Shown: in pieces, positions 35,594-43,791 of the stretch | Layout of the letters: every line of letters begins with the position of its first letter | Numbering within the stretch: position 1 is the stretch's first letter | From: JAJYVT01 sp036796435 | GTDB lineage: Bacteria > Actinomycetota > Acidimicrobiia > Acidimicrobiales > RAAP-2 | NCBI GenBank assembly: GCA_036796435.1 | Contig: DAIRCY010000001.1 | Coordinates: 31,966-95,965, forward strand | DNA length: 64,000 bases | Direction of reading: 5' to 3' | Position numbers and translations under genes: made by a program | Notes under the pieces: generated by a model | Told to the model about the DNA's origin: nothing | The model's database searches: none | What the model saw: the letters and a program-made list of their open reading frames with translations, nothing else

Positions 35594-36214
35594 CTACCTG
35601 GGCGTCTCGTCGCCGGCCTCCGGTCCCACCGCCGGCACGGCCGCCACGGGCTTGGGTCGCCCGGGGAACACGTCGCGCTCCGAGGGGTGCCAGACGGGAT
35701 GGTCACCGGCGGTCTCGACGTTGAAGCCGTACCCGAACACGAGCGTCCCGCCGTAGGTCGCGCCGGTGGCCCCGATCAGGGCGGCGGCCAGGCTGAGCCC
35801 GAGCAGTGCCGAGGTCGGCCCGGGCAACCCGTGGTAGCGGAACCAGCGCAGGCCGAGGTCGACCAGCACGAGCGCGGTCATCACGACCATCAAAAGGGCG
35901 TGGGCGTTGATCGTTCGCCGTGCCTGGGTCCCGGCCTCGCTCGAGCGCCAACGGTCCCACAGGCCGGTCACGACCGCGCCGAGGGAGACCAAGGCCCCGG
36001 CGATGAACGTAAAGGTGGCAGCTTGGTAGAACTCTCGCTGCCAGGCCGTGTGGTCGCCGATGAAGGAGATGACGTCGAAGGCCGCCGCGATCACGTACGC
36101 CCCGATGGGGACGTCGGTCAGCGGGGGGTGAAACGGCTTGCCCGAGAAGCCCCGCAGGCCCTGGAACTCCCGCCCCCGGAACGTGAGAGCCGGACGGAAC
36201 GAGAAATGTCGCAC
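35594..36214 (-). CDS. DUF2231-family membrane protein
   Basis: 206 residues. The opening GKPFHPPLTDVPIGAYVIAA is the DUF2231 signature (H-P-x-(L/I)-x-x-(F/V)-P-(I/L)-G), followed by four membrane helices (about 33-52, 68-88, 103-122 and 135-155) and a Pro-rich cytoplasmic tail. Start GTG 36214 with AGGAGG a few bases upstream. Function unknown; members are often found near redox enzymes, as here. Confidence 0.82.
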   Translation of the reverse strand: MRHFSFRPALTFRGREFQGLRGFSGKPFHPPLTDVPIGAYVIAAAFDVISFIGDHTAWQREFYQAATFTFIAGALVSLGAVVTGLWDRWRSSEAGTQARRTINAHALLMVVMTALVLVDLGLRWFRYHGLPGPTSALLGLSLAAALIGATGATYGGTLVFGYGFNVETAGDHPVWHPSERDVFPGRPKPVAAVPAVGPEAGDETPR

Positions 36215-36217
36215 GAG

Positions 36218-36508
36218 CTACCTCCTGTCTTCCTCCATGTCGCTGCCATGTCGCTGCGCCGAGAGCTTCGCGAGGACCAGACACGCACCCTCGTGGCGTC
36301 TTCTCGACGTGCCACACGGAGGCGGGCATTGCCCTGTTCCTTCACTCCTTCCATGGACGCAACGCCCATCGTCGGAGCAGGAGATCGAGACGCAATCCGC
36401 GTGCTCCCCGCGGCTCTCATCGAGTGCACGGGCGATCACGTCGTGGTCGTGGGCGTCGAGTTGAACGGCGTCATAGAGGAGGGCCTCCATTTCTAGGGTG
36501 GTGCTCAT
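36218..36508 (-). CDS. Hypothetical 96-residue protein
   Basis: Starts MSTTLEMEALLYDAVQLDAH; the first 45 residues look like a coding helix-rich segment and the rest is Cys/Arg rich and less convincing (CVSISCSDDGRCVHGRSEG). No clear Shine-Dalgarno and no family. It lies between folE and the DUF2231 gene on the same strand, so it may be a real small gene or a remnant. Confidence 0.35.
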   Translation of the reverse strand: MSTTLEMEALLYDAVQLDAHDHDVIARALDESRGEHADCVSISCSDDGRCVHGRSEGTGQCPPPCGTSRRRHEGACLVLAKLSAQRHGSDMEEDRR

Positions 36509-36530
36509 GCCCCTGCGTTCGTAGTCAGGG

Positions 36531-37250
36531 TCATCGAGTTGCCCCCGCCAAGACGAGGAATTCGGCGCGGGTCCGCTGGTCGTCGCGCACGAGCCCCGAC
36601 ATCGCCGAGGTGACGGTCTTGGCCCCAAGGGCTCGGACGCCGCGAAAGGACATGCAGCTGTGCTGGGCTTCAATGACCACGCCGACGCCCTGGGGCGCCA
36701 GGTGAGAGCCGAGCCACTGGGCGACTTGGACCGTGAGGCGCTCTTGGACCTGCAGCCGACGGGCGAAGTGCTCGACCACCCGCGCGAGCTTGGACAGCCC
36801 GATCAGGCGAGGCCCGGGCAGATAGCCGACGTGGGCCACACCGACGAAGGGCAGCAGGTGGTGCTCGCACAGCGAGGCGAAGGGGATCTGACTTGCCACC
36901 ACCAGCTCGTCATAGCCCTCGTCGTTGTCGAAGGTGGTCGCCTCGAACGGCACCGGGGCGAGCAGCTCGGCGTAGGCGCGGGCCACCCGGGCAGGGGTGG
37001 AGGCCAGCCCTTCGCTTCGCCGGTCCATCCCCAAGGCGTCGAGCAGGTTGGCCACGGCCCGTTCGGCACCGACGAGATCGACCGATCGACTCGACCCCCC
37101 AACATTCCGACCCCCGCGGCCCTCCAGCCACCGCAGCCGACCCTCCTCCGCAGTCTCCGCGCCATACTCGGAGACGAGGGACAGCTCGGCCGGGTCCGCG
37201 ATCGAGACCCCGCTCGACACTCTCGGCGAGCTGCACGCTTTTTCTGCCAT
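36531..37250 (-). CDS. folE: GTP cyclohydrolase I
   Basis: Makes 7,8-dihydroneopterin triphosphate from GTP, the first step of folate and related pterin synthesis. 239 residues: zinc ligands Cys128 and His131 (SLCEHHLLPFVG) and Cys199 (QHSCMSFRG), GYLPGPRLIGLSKLARVVEH, and RLQVQERLT. The core starts near VDLVGAERAVANLLDALGMD; the first about 55 residues are a variable extension, so the start could be later. No other fol genes are present. Confidence 0.94.
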   Translation of the reverse strand: MAEKACSSPRVSSGVSIADPAELSLVSEYGAETAEEGRLRWLEGRGGRNVGGSSRSVDLVGAERAVANLLDALGMDRRSEGLASTPARVARAYAELLAPVPFEATTFDNDEGYDELVVASQIPFASLCEHHLLPFVGVAHVGYLPGPRLIGLSKLARVVEHFARRLQVQERLTVQVAQWLGSHLAPQGVGVVIEAQHSCMSFRGVRALGAKTVTSAMSGLVRDDQRTRAEFLVLAGATR

Positions 37251-37757
37251 GGCCGATGAAGGTGACGTGGTCGTGGCGACTGCGCTATCCCGGACAGGCT
37301 CGCCGTCTGCCACCGAGATCACCGGGGAAACCTCGGGAGGATGTCGCCGTTGCCCGTGTGCGGACATCTTGCTCCTCGGCTCCAGGGGCGTCCCCTGACG
37401 TCGCGAGCGTTACGCTCGGCGTTGACGTCACCAGGGTCCGGAGCAACGATGTCGTCGGCGAAGCCCTCTCGGTGCCAGCCGCTTGTGCTGCAGTATTGGT
37501 CTACCAAGTCTGCCGCCGCCGCACAAGGGTTTACCAAGCAAGGCCAGCTTGCCTNNNNNNNNNNGGGCAACGCGCTCGTCGCCAAAGACGTCATGCCGTG
37601 ACTGCGACAACCGGAGCCGCCTGCGACCGGTGGAGGTGTGTCGGCATTGGTGGGGGACCGCCTGCGAGAGCGCCGCGCCCCGGCGGCAGGCGCTGCTGCT
37701 CGGCGTAGGCGCCAAGCTCACCGGGCGCAAGGAGACCCGCCTGCGTCCAATGGGCCT
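37251..37757. other. Gene-poor spacer with a 10-N assembly gap
   Basis: The Ns (37555-37564) split the stretch. Frames on either side (for example KSAAAAQGFTKQGQLA just before the gap) have no recognisable family. I see no intact gene. Confidence 0.5.
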
Positions 37758-38372
37758 CTACCCGGGCGTCTCCGGAGCACGGCCAGCCCCTCGTCGGCCG
37801 GCGAGCCTCCACGCACCGGGTAGCAGCGCGGCGGCCATCACTGCCTTGATTGCGTCTCCGGCAAGGAAGGGCGTGAGGCCGAGCGCGATGGCTCGCGTGG
37901 CTCCGACGTGGAGGGAGACGGCGAGCCAGGTCACCCCGACGCCGTACATCACGATCTCGCCGGCCACCATGGCCGGAACCGAGTTCACGACAGAGCGGTC
38001 GGCACCCCGCTCGGCGAGATACCCGCACAACGCGCCGCACAGCACGAAACCGACGATGTAGCCGAACGAAGCCCCCACGTAGCCGTGTTGGTGACCGGCG
38101 AACCACGGGACTCCTACGAGCCCCGCCAGCGCGTACAAACCCATGGCGGCAGTGCCGCGCCTCCAGCCGAGGGCCGTTCCGCCGACGAGCACGCCGAGCG
38201 TCTGGCCGGTGATCGGCACCGGCGTGAAGGAAAGACGGATCTCGATCTGTGCAAGGAGCCCCACGACGCCCGCCGCCCCGACCACGAGCACAAGGTCCCG
38301 CACGAGCGCTCCGGGCACCAGATCGGCGAGCACGACGGGCTCTTTCCTCGGCAAGGCGACCGTGTGAGCCAA
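37758..38372 (-). CDS. bioY: Biotin transporter substrate-binding subunit BioY
   Basis: S-component of an ECF transporter, or a stand-alone biotin carrier. 204 residues with six membrane helices; RLSFTPVPITGQTLGVLVGG near 46-65 is the BioY substrate loop, followed by GWRRGTAAMGLYALAGLVGVPWF and GYIVGFVLCGALCGYLAERG. Start TTG 38372 has GAGGAGG about nine bases upstream. No bioMN genes in the window. Confidence 0.9.
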   Translation of the reverse strand: MAHTVALPRKEPVVLADLVPGALVRDLVLVVGAAGVVGLLAQIEIRLSFTPVPITGQTLGVLVGGTALGWRRGTAAMGLYALAGLVGVPWFAGHQHGYVGASFGYIVGFVLCGALCGYLAERGADRSVVNSVPAMVAGEIVMYGVGVTWLAVSLHVGATRAIALGLTPFLAGDAIKAVMAAALLPGAWRLAGRRGAGRAPETPG

Positions 38373-38519
38373 TGGGGGTAGTCCTCCTCGACGTGAGCGA
38401 CAAAAGGCCGCCGCGGTCGGCGACCTGGGCGAACGCGTCGACGCTACCAACGTGCCCGCTAGGTGCCAAACCCCGAGCGCGGGGCACCCTCGGTTACAGT
38501 GCGACAGAATCGGAGAGCT

Positions 38520-38963
38520 GTGGAGATCCTCGACACGCTCGGTTTCCTCCTCGGGACCTGGCGGCTCAACAGGACGATCGATGACCGTCGATCCGCGGCG
38601 CGTGGTTCGTTCGACGGCTGGGCGACCCTGACCATGGCCGGAGACGGACGCGGACATTGTGCGGCAGTGGCGCGTTACGACGAAGAGGGCGACCTCCACG
38701 TCGGGACCAGTGTGGTGCGGGCGCGCCGCAGTCTCGAGTACGTGGCAAGGGAGGCGATGGTCATGGTCTGTTTCGTCGGGGGGCGCCACTTTGTCGATCT
38801 AGACCTGGGCGCGGGTGCGTGGAACAGCGACCACCTCTGCGGCCGCGACCGCTACGAGATCGCAACCGTCGTGCTTTCCCCGAACGTCGTGGAGGAGCGG
38901 TGGCGCGTTCGGGGACCAGCCAAGGATTACGACGCCGTCACGACCCTCACGCGGGCGGACTGA
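38520..38963 (+). CDS. DUF6314-type conserved protein
   Basis: 147 residues beginning VEILDTLGFLLGTWRLNRTI, an opening typical of DUF6314 proteins (LxxFLxGxWxLxRxI), then a beta-rich, calycin-like body (GSFDGWATLTM, YEIATVVLSPNVVEERWRVRGPAKDY). GTG 38520 has GGAGA just upstream. Divergent from bioY. Function unknown; lipid or ligand binding is plausible from fold type only. Confidence 0.7.
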   Translation: MEILDTLGFLLGTWRLNRTIDDRRSAARGSFDGWATLTMAGDGRGHCAAVARYDEEGDLHVGTSVVRARRSLEYVAREAMVMVCFVGGRHFVDLDLGAGAWNSDHLCGRDRYEIATVVLSPNVVEERWRVRGPAKDYDAVTTLTRAD

Positions 38964-39701
38964 GCAGAAGTCATAGTCGAGCGAGACGATCTTGACCGCG
39001 CGCTGGAGAAGGGCTCCCACGAACCCTCGACCCGGGACCCCGCGGGACCAGTGCGGGCTACCCCATGCTCGGCGTGTCGGCTGCTTTCCGGCAGAGCCCG
39101 TTGCTCAGAAGCGCGTCTGCCGGGCACCGCCGCAACGAACGCGTCAACCCCGACACCGGGAAGCGCCTTCTGAACCGCCGGCGCCCGAGGCTCGAATCCC
39201 TACCAGGAGTCCACAAAGAAACGGGGCCCCTCGGGACCCCGTTTCTTCTCGCGTATTCAGTTGTCATCGCCCTTCAGTCGCCGCCGCAGCCTTGTGTGGT
39301 CGGAGAAACGCGGCGTGGGCCGAAGCCCGGCCTGCCAGGACCCTCCTGGCCCTCTTCGTTCACCTCCTCGTCGGAACCGGAGCCGACTCCCACCGCCATT
39401 CCAGAATGAAGGCGCAAAGGGACGAAGTCGAAGGGCTGCTTCAGCCGGAAGTCCGGCAGGGCTAGGGCGGAGAACGCCCGATCGGAACTCGGATCATGGC
39501 GGAAACCTCCTTCAGAAGGCTGCTTCCTCCGGTCGATCCACGACCGCATAGGGACAATTGATATTCGCCGGCCCTTCTGCGTGCAAGACCTTCCACCAGG
39601 CAAAACGGAAGGCGATGGCGCCATGGGCGTTCTTCCTGGCACGGCGAAGCATCTCGGCGAGGTTTCGGCCCGCAGCGGTGAATGGCCGAAGGGCCCGCGG
39701 C
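38964..39701. other. Spacer with a strong hairpin, no certain gene
   Basis: No recognised protein family on either strand. A minus-strand frame ending at 39274 (possible 41-residue end MAVGVGSGSDEEVNEEGQEG onwards) runs straight into the hairpin at 39218-39245 and might be a small gene. Nothing else is evident. Confidence 0.4.
39218..39245. terminator. Rho-independent terminator-like hairpin, usable in both directions
   Basis: GAAACGGGGCCC pairs with GGG(A)CCCCGTTTC with one bulged A and a 3-nt loop; followed by TTC on plus and TTTG on minus. Nearby genes are far, so it most likely serves the minus-strand side. Confidence 0.65.
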
Positions 39702-40022
39702 CTACCGGGATCGCGCTTTCTTACGGCTTCGTGCGAGCTCCGCTTCGAGATCTTGGATCGTGGCCCGCAGCTTGGCGAGCTCCTGTTGGAGGGCCAGTAC
39801 CTTCTTCACACCGGCGATGTTGAGCCCGTCGCCCGTGAGCGCGGCGATGATGCGCAGGCGCTCGACGTCTTGGCCGCTGTAGCGGCGGGTGCCTCTCTCG
39901 CTGCGCGCCGGCTGGACCAAGCCTTCGCGCTCGTAGATGCGCAGCGTCTGAGGGTGAACGCCCGCCAGCTCGGCCGCAACCGAAATGGCAAAGACGCCAT
40001 GAGTGGCTTCCGGCCACTGCAT
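39702..40022 (-). CDS. hspR: HspR-like MerR-family heat-shock repressor
   Basis: 106 residues: FAISVAAELAGVHPQTLRIY then EREGLVQPARSERGTRRYSG is the MerR/HspR winged helix, followed by a coiled coil (KVLALQQELAKLRATIQDLE). HspR represses chaperone genes in actinobacteria and is itself held active by DnaK. Its ATG at 40022 shares a base with the DnaJ-like stop (TGATG), so it is co-translated. Confidence 0.9.
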   Translation of the reverse strand: MQWPEATHGVFAISVAAELAGVHPQTLRIYEREGLVQPARSERGTRRYSGQDVERLRIIAALTGDGLNIAGVKKVLALQQELAKLRATIQDLEAELARSRKKARSR

Positions 40023-40507
40023 CAGCAGTCCCACCACGACTCGACGATGCGCCGAACGAGGTCGGAGACCTCCGAGATCCAGCGGCCCGACGATTCATCC
40101 TCGTCGCTCGGTCCGTCCAGGCGCCTGGGCCACACGGGCCAGACGCCCGGAGGGACGTCGCCGCGCCGAGGTCGCGACGGGCTCAAGAACACGGGCTCGT
40201 CCTCGTGGTGGCGCCACGCGCCTTCTCCCGCCCCACCGGCGTCGCCACCCGAGACGTTGTGCATCCGAACCTGGATCCGAGCACCTCGAATCTGGCGGTC
40301 GTAGGCGTCACGACGCTTCGGGTCGCCCAGGACCTCGTAGGCCTCGGTGATCTCTCGGAAGCGCCCGGCGGCGTCAGGGTCTTCGGGGTGGGCGTCGGGG
40401 TGGGCGCCCATTGCGAGTCGTCGGTAGGCGCCGACGATGTCTTCGCGCGAGGCGCTCGGCGCCACTTCGAGGCGGCCGTAGTAGTCGCTGGTGCCGTCGG
40501 AGCCCAT
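40022..40507 (-). CDS. J-domain protein
   Basis: 161 residues: J domain at 8-72 with the HPD motif at 36-38 (GAHPDAHPED) and REITEAYEVLGDPKRRDAYD; the remainder is a poorly conserved, charged and Pro-rich tail without the Gly/Phe, zinc-finger or substrate domains of DnaJ. It should stimulate an Hsp70 encoded elsewhere. First gene of a two-gene operon with hspR and divergent from hsp20 over 152 bp. Confidence 0.88.
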   Translation of the reverse strand: MGSDGTSDYYGRLEVAPSASREDIVGAYRRLAMGAHPDAHPEDPDAAGRFREITEAYEVLGDPKRRDAYDRQIRGARIQVRMHNVSGGDAGGAGEGAWRHHEDEPVFLSPSRPRRGDVPPGVWPVWPRRLDGPSDEDESSGRWISEVSDLVRRIVESWWDC

Positions 40508-40535
40508 GTGGAACCCTTCGAGATCTAAGTGGCAG

Positions 40536-40565
40536 TTGACAGATTTTCTTCCTAGATCGTATGAT
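40536..40565 (+). promoter_or_regulatory. Housekeeping-type promoter for hsp20
   Basis: TTGACA (40536-40541), 18-bp spacer, TATGAT (40560-40565). Flanking inverted repeats GATCTA/TAGATC (40522-40527, 40553-40558) and TGACAG/CTGTCA surround it and may bind HspR, though the classic HAIR sequence CTTGAGT-N7-ACTCAAG is not present. Confidence 0.7.
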
Positions 40566-40659
40566 ACTCACTGTCACAGCACCCGCAAGGTGCTGTGAGG
40601 AACGCCATGCAGGTTGGACAGTGCTGCGCCAGCTCTTTCGATCGAAAGGAGGAGCCGAG

Positions 40660-41088
40660 ATGCTGATGCGCACCGATCCCTTTCGTGAGCTCGACCGCCT
40701 GACCCAGCAGGTCTTCGGAGCCGCCAGCCGGGCGAGCATGATGCCGATGGACGCCTACCGCAAGGGCGACCGGTTCTTCGTCCACTTCGACCTGCCGGGG
40801 GTGGATCCGGACTCGATCGACCTCACCGTCGAGAAGCACGTCCTCACGGTGAAGGCCGAGCGGGTCGCGACGGGGACTGACGGCGCCGAGACGCTCGTCG
40901 CCGAACGCCCGTCGGGGACCTTCACCCGCCAGCTGTTCCTTGGCGACACGCTCGATGCCGATCGCATCGAGGCCGACTACAACGCCGGCGTCCTCTCCCT
41001 GGCCATCCCCGTCCACGAGGCCGCGAAGCCCCGCAAGGTCGAGATCACCTCAGGTGACCGGCAAAGGGAGCTCACCGCGGTTTCCTAG
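40660..41088 (+). CDS. Hsp20 small heat-shock protein
   Basis: 142 residues with an alpha-crystallin domain (about 28-125: FFVHFDLPGVDPDSIDLTVE, then VLTVKAERV, RPSGTFTRQLFLGDTLDADR and GVLSLAIPV). Holds unfolding proteins in a refoldable state. ATG 40660 has a strong AAAGGAGG site. Shares its control region with the DnaJ-hspR operon. Confidence 0.93.
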   Translation: MLMRTDPFRELDRLTQQVFGAASRASMMPMDAYRKGDRFFVHFDLPGVDPDSIDLTVEKHVLTVKAERVATGTDGAETLVAERPSGTFTRQLFLGDTLDADRIEADYNAGVLSLAIPVHEAAKPRKVEITSGDRQRELTAVS

Positions 41089-41207
41089 AATTCCTGAAGA
41101 ACCACAGCAACAGCGGCGGGCAGTCGCTTGCGAAGGGTGCCCGCCCGCGGGGGGCTTTTCGGAAGAGCGCCACCCCCGTCGGGACAGCGCCTGATCGAAG
41201 ATGCAGC

Positions 41208-42800
41208 TCAATGCGCGCCGAGGAGCAGCGCGGGCTGTTCGATGAGCTCCTTCAGACGACGGAGGAAGCGCGCAGCGTCCGCCCCGTCAGAGACGCGGTG
41301 GTCGAACGCGCAGATGAGCTTGGTCGTCGACCGCACGGCCAGTTCGCCGTCGTGCACCGACGCCCGCGGCGCGATCGTTCCGACGCCGAGAATCGCGGCT
41401 TCGGGGGCGTTGATGACCGGGTTGCCGTCGTCGAGGCCGAGCGCGCCGTAGTTCGTGACAGTGAACGTCGACCCCGTGAGCTCGGCAGGAGTCAAGGTGC
41501 CGTCGCGTGCGGAGCGCGTGAGGCGCGCGAGCTCCGCGGCGAACTCCCGCAGACCGAGGGTGTGCGCACTGTGCACGACGGGCACGAGCAATCCCGCCTC
41601 CGTGCTCGTGGCGACACCGAGATGGACCGCGTGGTACACGCGGATCACCTTCATCTCCGCGTCGAAACTCGCGTTGAGGACCGGCGCTGTCCGCAACGCG
41701 AAGGGCACCATCCAGGCGAGGATGGCGAAGGGCGTGATGGACTCTGCGCCGCGCTCGTCTTGGCCGAGCTCCAGCCTCAAGTCGTCGCTCAGGACGGAAC
41801 GAAGGGTGAGCAGCCGCTCGCAGTCCACCCAGAGGCCCGAGGTCGCCTCCGGGATGGTCGAGCGCGACACGCTCATACGCTCCGCGATGCGGGCCCTCAC
41901 GCCGCGAACGGGGAGCTCTTCGACGCCCTCGTCTTCCGTGCGCCGTGCCGGCGCTCCTCTCGAAGCGAGAGTCCCCGCAGCGATGGAAGAGGCGCTGGTG
42001 GGCGTGGTGCCGGCAGACCACAGCGCGGGCTCGTCCTCGCGTGCCCGTTCGCCCTGGGGCGACGTGCCGGGCGCGGCCAGGGAACCGGCAGCGGCGCGAA
42101 CGTCCTCACGGGTCACCTCGCCGCGAGCACCGGTGGGCCGGACGTTGCGCAGATCCACGGCGAGCGTCCGCGCGAGCCATCGCACCGGTGGCGTGGCGAG
42201 CGGGCGCCCCGACGGGGGCGGCTCAGCCGTCGCGCCAGGCGCGGCCGTCGTAGCCGGCGTACGCCCGAGGCTGTCACGGGCCTCCCGTCCCTCGCGGGAG
42301 ACCCTCCCGCCGGGCGGTTTGGCGCGTCGCCACTCCCGCGGCCTGCGCGCAGGCTTGGTCTCGTCCACGCCGTAGCCGACGAGGACCGCCGGGCGCTTCG
42401 ACGAGTCCTCGCCGGCGCTCGCACGATCAGCAGTGACAGGTTCGGGGCCGGTTGCGGGTTCGGTTTCCGGGCCGGGTTCTCTGTCGAGATGCGGCGCGGC
42501 CGGCGATTCCGCTGGCGTCGGCACGGCATGCCGCTCCTTCGGTGCCGGCGCTCCTTCGACCTCCGCGGTGTCGATGCGGGCCAGGAGCTCGCCGACGCGA
42601 AGCTCGTCGCCTTCGCTCGCGTTGAGGAGCACCACCCTTCCTTCGAAGGGGGAGGGCAGCTCGACTGCGGCTTTCGCCGTCTCGATGGTGACGAGTGGGT
42701 CGTTCAGGTGCACCGTCTCGCCGACCCGGACGTGCCACTCGACGACGGCCGCGTCCTCGAGTCCCTCGCCGACGTCCGGAAGGAGAAAGTCGCGTTCCAT
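41208..42800 (-). CDS. bkdC: Branched-chain 2-oxoacid dehydrogenase E2 (lipoyl acyltransferase)
   Basis: 530 residues. One lipoyl domain at 3-78 with the lipoyl lysine in TIETAKAAVELPSP, a long Pro/Ala/Glu linker (about 80-190), a peripheral-subunit binding domain near 210-245 (VRWLARTLAVDLRNVRPTG), and the catalytic domain (about 300-530) with active-site His501 and Asp505 in FDHRVSDGADAARF. Start ATG 42800 with a GGAGG site. Third gene of an E1a-E1b-E2 operon; substrate class inferred from the E1 sequences. Confidence 0.9.
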   Translation of the reverse strand: MERDFLLPDVGEGLEDAAVVEWHVRVGETVHLNDPLVTIETAKAAVELPSPFEGRVVLLNASEGDELRVGELLARIDTAEVEGAPAPKERHAVPTPAESPAAPHLDREPGPETEPATGPEPVTADRASAGEDSSKRPAVLVGYGVDETKPARRPREWRRAKPPGGRVSREGREARDSLGRTPATTAAPGATAEPPPSGRPLATPPVRWLARTLAVDLRNVRPTGARGEVTREDVRAAAGSLAAPGTSPQGERAREDEPALWSAGTTPTSASSIAAGTLASRGAPARRTEDEGVEELPVRGVRARIAERMSVSRSTIPEATSGLWVDCERLLTLRSVLSDDLRLELGQDERGAESITPFAILAWMVPFALRTAPVLNASFDAEMKVIRVYHAVHLGVATSTEAGLLVPVVHSAHTLGLREFAAELARLTRSARDGTLTPAELTGSTFTVTNYGALGLDDGNPVINAPEAAILGVGTIAPRASVHDGELAVRSTTKLICAFDHRVSDGADAARFLRRLKELIEQPALLLGAH

Positions 42801-42813
42801 CCGATCCTCCCGC

Positions 42814-43791
42814 CTACTGCTCCCAGACCGCCTGGATTGCGTCCAGGACGCGCTCGACCCCAGGGAGCCACTTTCGCTCGAGCCGCGCAGGCGGATACGG
42901 AGTGTCGAATCCGGTCGCGCGCAGCACGGGCGCCTCGAGGTGGTAGAAGGCGAACTCCTGGATGACCGCGGCGAGCTCCGCCCCGAGCCCGAGAGTTCTC
43001 GGCGCCTCGTGCACGACCACGCAGCGCCCCGTCTTCTCCACCGAGCCAACGACCGCATCGACGTCGATCGGCGCAAGCGAACGGAGGTCGATCACCTCGA
43101 CGGCGAGACCGGCTTGTGCCTCCGCCTCCTCGGCGGCCGTCATCGCCGTCGCGACCGCCGCGCCATAGGCGACGAGCGTGATGTCGTCGCCGTGCCGTCG
43201 CACCACCGCCTGGTCCATCGGTTGCGTCCGGATCGGGAGCTCGAGGTCCTCACGAGCCCAGTAGCGCTGCTTCGGCTCGAGATAGATCACCGGGTCCGGG
43301 CACTCGATCGCCTCGCGGAGCATCGAGTAGGCGTCGCCGGGCGTCGAGGGGCAGACGACCTTGAGGCCGGCCGTGTGCGCGAAGTAGGTCTCGGGGGATT
43401 CGGAGTGGTGCTCGGGCGAACCGATCCCGCCGAACGAGGGGATCCGCACGACGACCGGCAGCTCGACGAGCCCGCCCGAGCGCAGGTGGTACTTCGCCAG
43501 CTGGTTGAGGATCTGATCGAGCGCGGGGTAGCTGAACCCGTCGAACTGCAGCTCGGGGACGGGCCGGTACCCACGCATGGCGAGCCCGAGAGCCACACCG
43601 ATGATCCCAGACTCGGCGAGGGGCGTGTCGAAGCAGCGACCGGGACCGAAGCGGTCGAACAGCCCCTCGGTCACCCGGAACACCCCGCCGAGGCGGCCGA
43701 CGTCCTCGCCGAAGGCGAGCACCTTGTCGTCGCCGTCCATCGCGTCGCGGAGGGCGGCGTTGATGGCGCCGACCATCGTGACAGCGCTCAC
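42814..43791 (-). CDS. bkdB: 2-oxoacid dehydrogenase E1 beta subunit
   Basis: 325 residues: FGEDVGRLGGVFRVTEGL near 27-44, TPLAESGIIGVALGLAMRGY and GGIGSPEHHSESPETYFAHT, typical of branched-chain E1 beta. Starts ATG 43791 overlapping the E1 alpha stop by four bases, so subunits are made together. Confidence 0.93.
   Translation of the reverse strand: MSAVTMVGAINAALRDAMDGDDKVLAFGEDVGRLGGVFRVTEGLFDRFGPGRCFDTPLAESGIIGVALGLAMRGYRPVPELQFDGFSYPALDQILNQLAKYHLRSGGLVELPVVVRIPSFGGIGSPEHHSESPETYFAHTAGLKVVCPSTPGDAYSMLREAIECPDPVIYLEPKQRYWAREDLELPIRTQPMDQAVVRRHGDDITLVAYGAAVATAMTAAEEAEAQAGLAVEVIDLRSLAPIDVDAVVGSVEKTGRCVVVHEAPRTLGLGAELAAVIQEFAFYHLEAPVLRATGFDTPYPPARLERKWLPGVERVLDAIQAVWEQ

Noticed and set aside
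39170..39215. tRNA-like 3' half (GGCTCGAATCCC followed by AGTCCA) before the hairpin at 39218
   Set aside because: The T stem does not pair, the T54 position is C, and no matching 5' acceptor or anticodon arm lies upstream.
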